Of a stretch of DNA of 10,543 bases, positions 6,686 through 10,543 are shown in pieces (position 1 is the first letter of the stretch; each line of letters opens with the position of its first letter). Location: NCBI GenBank assembly GCA_003266145.1, contig MVJJ01000023.1, forward strand, positions 1-10,543. The letters are read 5' to 3'. The position numbers and the translations under genes were made by a program. The notes beneath the pieces were generated by a model that was given only the letters and a program-made list of their open reading frames with translations, had not been told where the DNA came from and did not search any database. The stretch comes from Methanosphaera sp. SHI613. GTDB taxonomy: Archaea > Methanobacteriota > Methanobacteria > Methanobacteriales > Methanobacteriaceae.

Positions 6686-6931
6686 TTAATTGTTTGTACT
6701 GCCATTTGATGTATGACTTTCATGAGTTGATTCATCTTTATGGGATTCATCATCCACTTGTTCATGAGTTTCATGATGTTCACTAGAGTTATGAGAATGT
6801 GAAACTTCATCATGTTCATGACTTTCTTCCAATGTATAATTACTGTTTTCGTATTCATGCATAGCATTATTTGCTACTATTGCCGTAAGAATAATAACTA
6901 CTCCAATAACTATCAATAATTTATAATTCAT
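6686..6931 (-). CDS. His-rich membrane-anchored protein
   Basis: This 81-residue protein starts with Asn, Tyr and Lys and a single hydrophobic helix (about residues 5-20), then has a hydrophilic tail from residue 24. The tail contains 11 His residues, many in SHxH, HH and ESH pairs, with many Glu and Asp residues. A single-helix anchor with a His-rich domain on the outside suits binding of Ni, Co or Zn ions. It is too short and has only one helix, so it is not a standard CbiN. Its ATG is 9 nt after the cbiM stop codon, with GGTGA overlapping the intergenic gap, so both are translated from one mRNA. I infer that it collects metal for the CbiM-type component or stores it at the membrane. Low-complexity sequence prevents a firm family call. 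Confidence 0.7.
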   Translation of the reverse strand: MNYKLLIVIGVVIILTAIVANNAMHEYENSNYTLEESHEHDEVSHSHNSSEHHETHEQVDDESHKDESTHESHTSNGSTNN

Positions 6932-6940
6932 GATTCACCT

Positions 6941-7588
6941 TTATTCAGTTAGTTCAGGAACCAATTCCGGTTTTACTTTTAACAGTGCATTCATTACAAA
7001 CACTGTTACGATACCTTCAAGCACCCCAACAACGGCTTCTATTGGTGTTATTACTGTTAAACCAAAGGTTATTGGATAAACTCCTGCTAAAGCATATTCA
7101 ATACTTACCAATACACCAAGCAAGGTTATGGTTGCAAATCCTGATAAAAATAATGCCATATTTTTGTCATAAGATTTTAATAGGTTATACACATGGTATG
7201 CTATTATTGGCCCGATTATGGCCAGATTAAATATGTTTATACCTAATGTACTTATTCCACCTTCACCAAGAAATGCTTGTATAATCGTAACAACTGTATA
7301 AACTATCATCGATGATTCAAGATCATATAATGCTAGAACTGTTATTAATGAAATATGTACACAAGCAGGTACTGGTAAAGGTATTTCAATCATTTGTATT
7401 ATAACACATGCAACAACAAACAATGCTATCTTAGGCATATCCTTTTCATTATGATTTTTTCTGAACTTATAAAATAATAATATCAGCAGTATTAAACTGA
7501 TTACTGCATATATAATTAATTGATATTCTGGATTTATAAATACGGATGATACATTAGATTTACCGATTAGTCCATCTGGAATATGCAA
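6941..7588 (-). CDS. cbiM: CbiM-type cobalt/nickel transport component, TTG start
   Basis: About 215 residues with five to six membrane helices match the substrate-binding component of Co/Ni ECF transporters: HIPDGLI at the N-terminus, PLPVPACVHIS in the position of the metal-site His loop, FLGEGGISTLGINIFNLAIIGP, and EAVVGVLEGIVTVFV near the end. Solved structures of this family bind the metal with the N-terminal amine, the His at position 2 and an internal His. A longer reading frame begins at TTG 7603, but that codon overlaps the ribosome binding site GGGAGGT (7595-7601). The TTG at 7588 lies 6 nt after it and yields Met-His-Ile-Pro-Asp, restoring His2. The His-rich gene follows after 9 nt. 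CbiN, CbiQ and CbiO are absent nearby, so the ATPase and coupling subunits must be elsewhere if the transporter is complete. Confidence 0.9.
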   Translation of the reverse strand: MHIPDGLIGKSNVSSVFINPEYQLIIYAVISLILLILLFYKFRKNHNEKDMPKIALFVVACVIIQMIEIPLPVPACVHISLITVLALYDLESSMIVYTVVTIIQAFLGEGGISTLGINIFNLAIIGPIIAYHVYNLLKSYDKNMALFLSGFATITLLGVLVSIEYALAGVYPITFGLTVITPIEAVVGVLEGIVTVFVMNALLKVKPELVPELTE

Positions 7589-7660
7589 TTTTATACCTCC
7601 CAAAGACCTATTACATTTAATTTTATAATTATGTTCGCCTATATTTTAATATATATTAGG

Positions 7661-7670
7661 TTATATATAA
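7661..7670 (-). promoter_or_regulatory. TATA-like box for cbiM
   Basis: The stretch TTATATATAA is itself symmetric, so orientation comes from gene position. It would start transcription near 7640, giving a leader of about 50 nt that contains the GGGAGGT site. The adjacent ATATTAGG is also found in the control region at 1000-1007, next to a similar TATA element. Confidence 0.4.
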
Positions 7671-7745
7671 GCAAATACCCTATAGAGGTAGGAGGTAGCA
7701 TAAACTTACATTACAAAAGCTAAAATAAATTTAAATGAAACATTA

Positions 7746-7816
7746 TTCATATGTTAATATGTTTATGAACCTAAGTAAAAATTTTTATATTGCCATCACT
7801 AAAATTATTATAGTGA
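7746..7816. promoter_or_regulatory. Promoter of the SpoIIM-like gene with two dyads
   Basis: A TATA-like stretch TTTTTATAT (7782-7790) predicts transcription from about 7813, ten bases before the ATG. Upstream lies TTCATA-N12-TATGAA (7746-7769). Over the predicted start lies TCACTA-N9-TAGTGA (7796-7816). The second is well placed to block RNA polymerase. AGTGA within its right arm also serves as the ribosome binding site, so binding could block translation or transcription. Confidence 0.4.
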
Positions 7817-7822
7817 AAAATA

Positions 7823-8434
7823 ATGAAGAAATTAGCGGAGTTTTATCTTGCCGAGTTTAATCAATATCTCGGCAGGAATAAAATATTTTATTTGGCATCA
7901 ATAATATTGCTGTTATTTTCCGTCTCGGTAGGTTATAGCCTTGTTTCTGTTGATGAAATAGAGAATATCAACAATCAGGAATTTACTCCCATAGAGGATT
8001 GGGACAAATCTACGGAATTTACGGACCTGTTCAAACATAATTTCATGATAGATTTGACATGCATTATAGGTGGTTTAACATTTTCAATATACTCCTTAAT
8101 TGTTAACTTCGTTAATGGCGCAATGGTGGGATATATATTGAGATTGGCACCAAAAGAGATATTCATCCTGGGAATAGTTCCTCATGGAATCTTTGAAATA
8201 CCCTCCAGTGTAGTGGCATTTGTAGGAAGTTTATCAGTTACAAAAATTGAAATAAACTTAATCAAGGGAATATTACAAAACAACAAAACATTCAAAGGCG
8301 AATTGCATAATTCACGACAATTATTTAAAGATGTCCTCATATCACTACTTTTGGTAATGATACTGTTAATCATTGCAGGTTTTATAGAAGCATACATTAC
8401 TCCAGATTTACTGAATTGGTATATTGGAGCATAA
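7823..8434 (+). CDS. SpoIIM/DUF95-family membrane protein
   Basis: This 203-residue protein matches the SpoIIM family (PF01944). There are about five membrane helices: residues 20-40, 76-97, around 99-118, 126-146 and 172-194. Family landmarks are FKHNFMIDL before helix 2, VNGAMVGYILRL, and PHGIFEIPS (120-128), the most conserved loop. The acidic loop at 44-70 faces away from the basic N-terminus and is expected outside. In spore-forming bacteria SpoIIM takes part in engulfment, but archaeal members are not in spore formers and their role is unknown, perhaps membrane organisation or transport. Start is ATG at 7823 with AGTGA six bases upstream. It is divergent from cbiM with 234 nt in between and likely has its own promoter; the following small gene starts 59 nt after its stop. 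Confidence 0.85.
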   Translation: MKKLAEFYLAEFNQYLGRNKIFYLASIILLLFSVSVGYSLVSVDEIENINNQEFTPIEDWDKSTEFTDLFKHNFMIDLTCIIGGLTFSIYSLIVNFVNGAMVGYILRLAPKEIFILGIVPHGIFEIPSSVVAFVGSLSVTKIEINLIKGILQNNKTFKGELHNSRQLFKDVLISLLLVMILLIIAGFIEAYITPDLLNWYIGA

Positions 8435-8440
8435 CCTACA

Positions 8441-8450
8441 TTCTTTTTTT
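8441..8450 (+). terminator. T-run after the SpoIIM-like gene
   Basis: A TTC followed by seven T residues lies seven bases beyond the stop codon. This is a plausible archaeal T-tract terminator. No hairpin is visible, so read-through into the small acidic gene cannot be excluded. Confidence 0.35.
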
Positions 8451-8493
8451 AACAATAAAAAATATTTATTAATAGTATTACATAACTATAACT

Positions 8494-8715
8494 ATGAATC
8501 AGACAAACCAATTACTAAACAAGATTAAAGAAAATGAGATTAAAAATGAAAAAATGGATGAAGATATCATCATAAATCCAGAAGATACTGTTGATGATGA
8601 ATTGGATAACTTGACAGAGGATAACTTAGATGAATACTTAAAAAATGTTGAATGTGATGCTCATTCCAAAGAACTATTGAATAAATATCTAAAAAATAAA
8701 GAAGAAAATAAATGA
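8494..8715 (+). CDS. Small acidic protein, 73 residues
   Basis: I do not recognise this gene. The protein is soluble and highly charged: about one third of residues are Asp or Glu, with many Lys and Asn, and it holds a single Cys (Cys54). It should be mainly helical with a disordered acidic middle (residues 23-49). There is no known domain. The ATG has no ribosome binding site, but AT-rich TATA-like sequence lies about 26 nt upstream (around 8461-8472), so a leaderless transcript is likely. Codon use resembles that of its neighbours, which favours a real gene over chance. It ends 13 nt before the convergent DUF2284 gene stops, so the two transcripts must overlap or terminate inside each other. 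Confidence 0.65.
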   Translation: MNQTNQLLNKIKENEIKNEKMDEDIIINPEDTVDDELDNLTEDNLDEYLKNVECDAHSKELLNKYLKNKEENK

Positions 8716-8728
8716 TAATGTTCAATTT

Positions 8729-9301
8729 TCAATACATCAACGCATTTAATATGGATAAATATTCTGGTACTTTACCACTTTTATCAATCCATTTTAACGG
8801 TGCATCAAATAGTTCTTCTGTTATTTTTACAACTAATCCCCCTATTGATTCTACGCTATTTCGTTTTAAATCAGGAAATAAACATTCATTGTTATTTACC
8901 TTTGAGCATTCCTTACAGATATTACAATACCCTGATGAAAGATATCTACCATCATACTCTTTTTCCAATAATTTAAGTTCCTCGGTTAGATTATCTTTTT
9001 CTTTAAACAATGTTTCATGTAAGAATTCGTTCCACTCGTTATCATTAAAGCTTTGACTTAGTATATACTCATCAAATATTAACCTGATAAAAATCAAATC
9101 AATCTTTTCAAAAGAACTATATATTTCAATAGGATCATCTTTAAAATCAGGACATGCCCAGTTCTTATTATAAGCGGGACATGATTTGCATGCATTTAAT
9201 GTTTTATCAAAATCTACAAAATTATCAACATACTCCTCAATTGTCAATGTCTTAACTTCTTTAATGATATTATAATGCTTAGAGTAATTATCAGCAGTCA
9301 T
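8729..9301 (-). CDS. DUF2284 predicted metal-binding protein
   Basis: This 190-residue protein fits DUF2284 (PF10050), found mostly in methanogens and anaerobes. Two Cys groups are visible: CKSCPAYNKNWACP (Cys38, Cys41 and Cys50) near the N-terminus and CNICKECSKVNNNEC (C-x2-C-x2-C-x7-C; Cys126, 129, 132 and 140) in the second half. Seven Cys residues with this spacing strongly suggest iron-sulfur cluster or Zn binding; a conserved Cys-Pro pair is typical of the family. The function is unknown; a redox or assembly role is inference. A longer frame opens at TTG 9313, but the GGGGAT sequence following it is the ribosome binding site for the ATG at 9301, which I take as the start. A TATA-like element near 9331-9338 lies about 30 bases upstream. 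Confidence 0.85.
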   Translation of the reverse strand: MTADNYSKHYNIIKEVKTLTIEEYVDNFVDFDKTLNACKSCPAYNKNWACPDFKDDPIEIYSSFEKIDLIFIRLIFDEYILSQSFNDNEWNEFLHETLFKEKDNLTEELKLLEKEYDGRYLSSGYCNICKECSKVNNNECLFPDLKRNSVESIGGLVVKITEELFDAPLKWIDKSGKVPEYLSILNALMY

Positions 9302-9447
9302 AAAAATCCCCAATTATTTAAAATCAAATTGATATATGTAATTAAGAAGTATTATAGATTTTGCTTAAAACGAAAGGAAAAATAAAGATATCGTTTAGTT
9401 TATTACAATTAAATTTTATAAGAAAAAATAAGTTTAGAATTTAAGTC

Positions 9448-9471
9448 AAAAAATAGAAAAAATAAAAAAAG
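9448..9471 (-). terminator. Oligo-T terminator of the ABC transporter operon
   Basis: Three runs of 6-7 T residues on the minus strand lie just after the ATPase stop codon, separated by one or two bases. This is a typical archaeal intrinsic terminator. The gap from 9302 to 9486 otherwise holds only AT-rich sequence and the promoter of the DUF2284 gene. Confidence 0.6.
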
Positions 9472-9486
9472 ATATAAAGTGGAATT

Positions 9487-10170
9487 TTAATCGTAGAATT
9501 TACCCAAGAAAGATTTCATTCTTTCATTATCAGATGAGAATACATCATCTGGTGTTCCCTGTTCTATAATATATCCATTATCCATGAATATAATTTTATC
9601 TGCAACGTTTCTGGCAAAGGTCATTTCGTGTGTAACTATAACCATTGTCATATGTTCAGCCGCCAAATCCTTAATAACCTTTAAGATTTCACCGGTTAAT
9701 TCAGGATCCAATGCTGATGTAGGTTCATCAAAGAATAAAATATCAGGATTCATGGCCAATGCCCTGGCAATAGATACTCTCTGTTGTTGTCCACCGGATA
9801 ATTCACATGGATATGAATTTTCCTTATCTGCCAAATCCATCTTTTTAAGAAGACCTCTTGCTTCCTCATAGACCTCTTTCTTATCTCTTTTCTGAACCTT
9901 TATAGGTGCATGCACAATATTTTTCATTACTGAATGATGTGGAAATAGGTTAAAGTTCTGAAATACAAGTCCAAATGTACCGTCAAAGTTTATAACTCCA
10001 CTGTCAAATGTTTCTAACTCAGTTATACATCTAAGCAGTGTGGATTTACCGGAACCTGAAGGTCCAATGATACACAATACTTCACCTTTATTCACATCAA
10101 GAGAAATATCTTTCAAAACCTCGTTATCGCCAAAACTTTTCTTAAGATTTTTTATTTCTAATAAACTCAT
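9487..10170 (-). CDS. Polar amino-acid ABC transporter ATPase, short form
   Basis: This is a standard import ATPase of the GlnQ/HisP type: Walker A GPSGSGKST (36-44), Q-loop FQNFNLFPHHS (Gln71), signature LSGGQQQR (124-131), Walker B ILFFDEPTSALD (144-155) and H-loop His181. It powers uptake of polar amino acids through the permease encoded just upstream, working on the inner membrane face. At 227 residues it is about 15 shorter than common members: SGVINFDG (57-64) runs almost directly into GLVFQ, deleting the usual insert between those strands. Motifs are intact, so it should be active. GGAG, overlapping the permease stop codon, serves as its ribosome binding site, 10 nt before its ATG. The substrate-binding protein is probably beyond the right edge. 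Confidence 0.92.
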   Translation of the reverse strand: MSLLEIKNLKKSFGDNEVLKDISLDVNKGEVLCIIGPSGSGKSTLLRCITELETFDSGVINFDGTFGLVFQNFNLFPHHSVMKNIVHAPIKVQKRDKKEVYEEARGLLKKMDLADKENSYPCELSGGQQQRVSIARALAMNPDILFFDEPTSALDPELTGEILKVIKDLAAEHMTMVIVTHEMTFARNVADKIIFMDNGYIIEQGTPDDVFSSDNERMKSFLGKFYD

Positions 10171-10180
10171 GATATCTCTC

Positions 10181-10543
10181 CTAATCGTAATAACTTAAAT
10201 ATTTTTCGAAACGTTCCATAATAACTGCAACTATTACATTGAATACATAATAGAATACACCGGCAACTAACAATGCACTTATTGATGCATCAGCAGCTGA
10301 TATTTGTTTTGCAACTGTAAACATCTCAGGAATTGCCAGTACAAAGGATAATGATGTATCTTTAACAAGCGTAATTACTTCATTGGTAATTGAAGGTAAT
10401 ACTATTTTTATAACTTGAGGTAAAACGATTATGAAAAAAGTTTCTATTTTATTATATCCAAGAACTTGAGCTGCTTCATACTGCCCTTTCGGAATTGATT
10501 CAATTCCACCTCTGAATATTTCAGCAAAGTATGCTGCATAGTT
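10181..10543 (-). CDS. Polar amino-acid ABC transporter permease, N-terminus outside window
   Basis: The last 120 residues of a HisM/GlnP-type permease are present, ending at TAG (10181-10183); the start lies beyond the right edge. The first visible residues, NYAAYFAEIFRGGIESIPKG, lead into the EAA loop, EAAQVLGYNKIETFFIIVLPQ, which docks on the ATPase. KDTSLSFVLAIPEMF and a last membrane helix around IVAVIMERFEKYL follow, all typical of polar amino-acid importers. The frame runs straight into the window edge without a stop. It overlaps the ribosome binding site of the ATPase gene, so both are made from one mRNA. The specificity (such as glutamine, arginine or cystine) cannot be told from this part. 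Confidence 0.9.
   Translation of the reverse strand, partial: NYAAYFAEIFRGGIESIPKGQYEAAQVLGYNKIETFFIIVLPQVIKIVLPSITNEVITLVKDTSLSFVLAIPEMFTVAKQISAADASISALLVAGVFYYVFNVIVAVIMERFEKYLSYYD

Noticed and set aside
6628..6867. A 79-residue open frame, Met- and Asn-rich, overlapping the His-rich gene
   Set aside because: It is a shifted-frame shadow of the His-rich repeat. It has no ribosome binding site and runs through the T-rich terminator.
7746..7769. TTCATA-N12-TATGAA as a NikR operator for cbiM
   Set aside because: NikR sites read GTATGA-N16-TCATAC. Here the half-sites are in reverse order and the spacing differs.
7735..7860. A 41-codon plus-strand frame overlapping the start of the SpoIIM-like gene
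   Set aside because: It lacks a ribosome binding site or TATA element at the right distance, covers the promoter and dyads, and its product looks like no protein.

Overview
The window looks archaeal, most likely a Methanobacteriales methanogen close to Methanosphaera. This is inference from four things: strong A+T richness with A/T-ending codons, TATA-like boxes about 26 nt upstream of starts (several genes look leaderless), GGTGA/GGAGGT ribosome binding sites, and oligo-T terminators. Gene content fits too: archaeal SpoIIM/DUF95, DUF2284, CbiM and a YjgR/HerA-type ATPase. No mobile element, CRISPR array, rRNA or tRNA was seen.

Layout. Positions 1-826 hold two divergent small winged-helix-type genes around a short AT-rich control region with a perfect dyad. 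Positions 827-1182 are non-coding and contain a promoter-like element and two opposed copies of a 10-bp site. Then comes a two-gene operon of tandem paralogous three-helix membrane proteins (1183-1733), closed by a clean hairpin terminator. The minus strand from 1796 to 7588 carries a lineage-specific helical protein, a pRiA4b ORF3-like gene co-transcribed with a YjgR-type ATPase, an iron-sulfur flavoprotein of the FMN-reductase fold, a MalY/PatB-type cystathionine beta-lyase, a His-rich membrane-anchored protein and a CbiM-type cobalt/nickel transport component. Divergent from cbiM is a SpoIIM-family membrane protein, followed by a small acidic protein. The minus strand then resumes with a DUF2284 cysteine-rich protein and the end of a polar amino-acid ABC transporter operon (ATPase plus truncated permease, cut by the right edge).

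How genes work together. The clearest functional units are the CbiM/His-rich pair (divalent metal handling, without visible CbiN, CbiQ or CbiO), the ABC permease/ATPase pair, the ATPase/pRiA4b pair, and the paralogous small membrane proteins. By the positive-inside rule, the last two should insert in opposite orientations, suggesting an antiparallel heterodimeric transporter. That pair and its control region are the best candidate for something undescribed.

Start codons were re-examined against Shine-Dalgarno spacing. The most consequential change is CbiM, whose start moves to a TTG that restores the N-terminal Met-His needed for metal binding.
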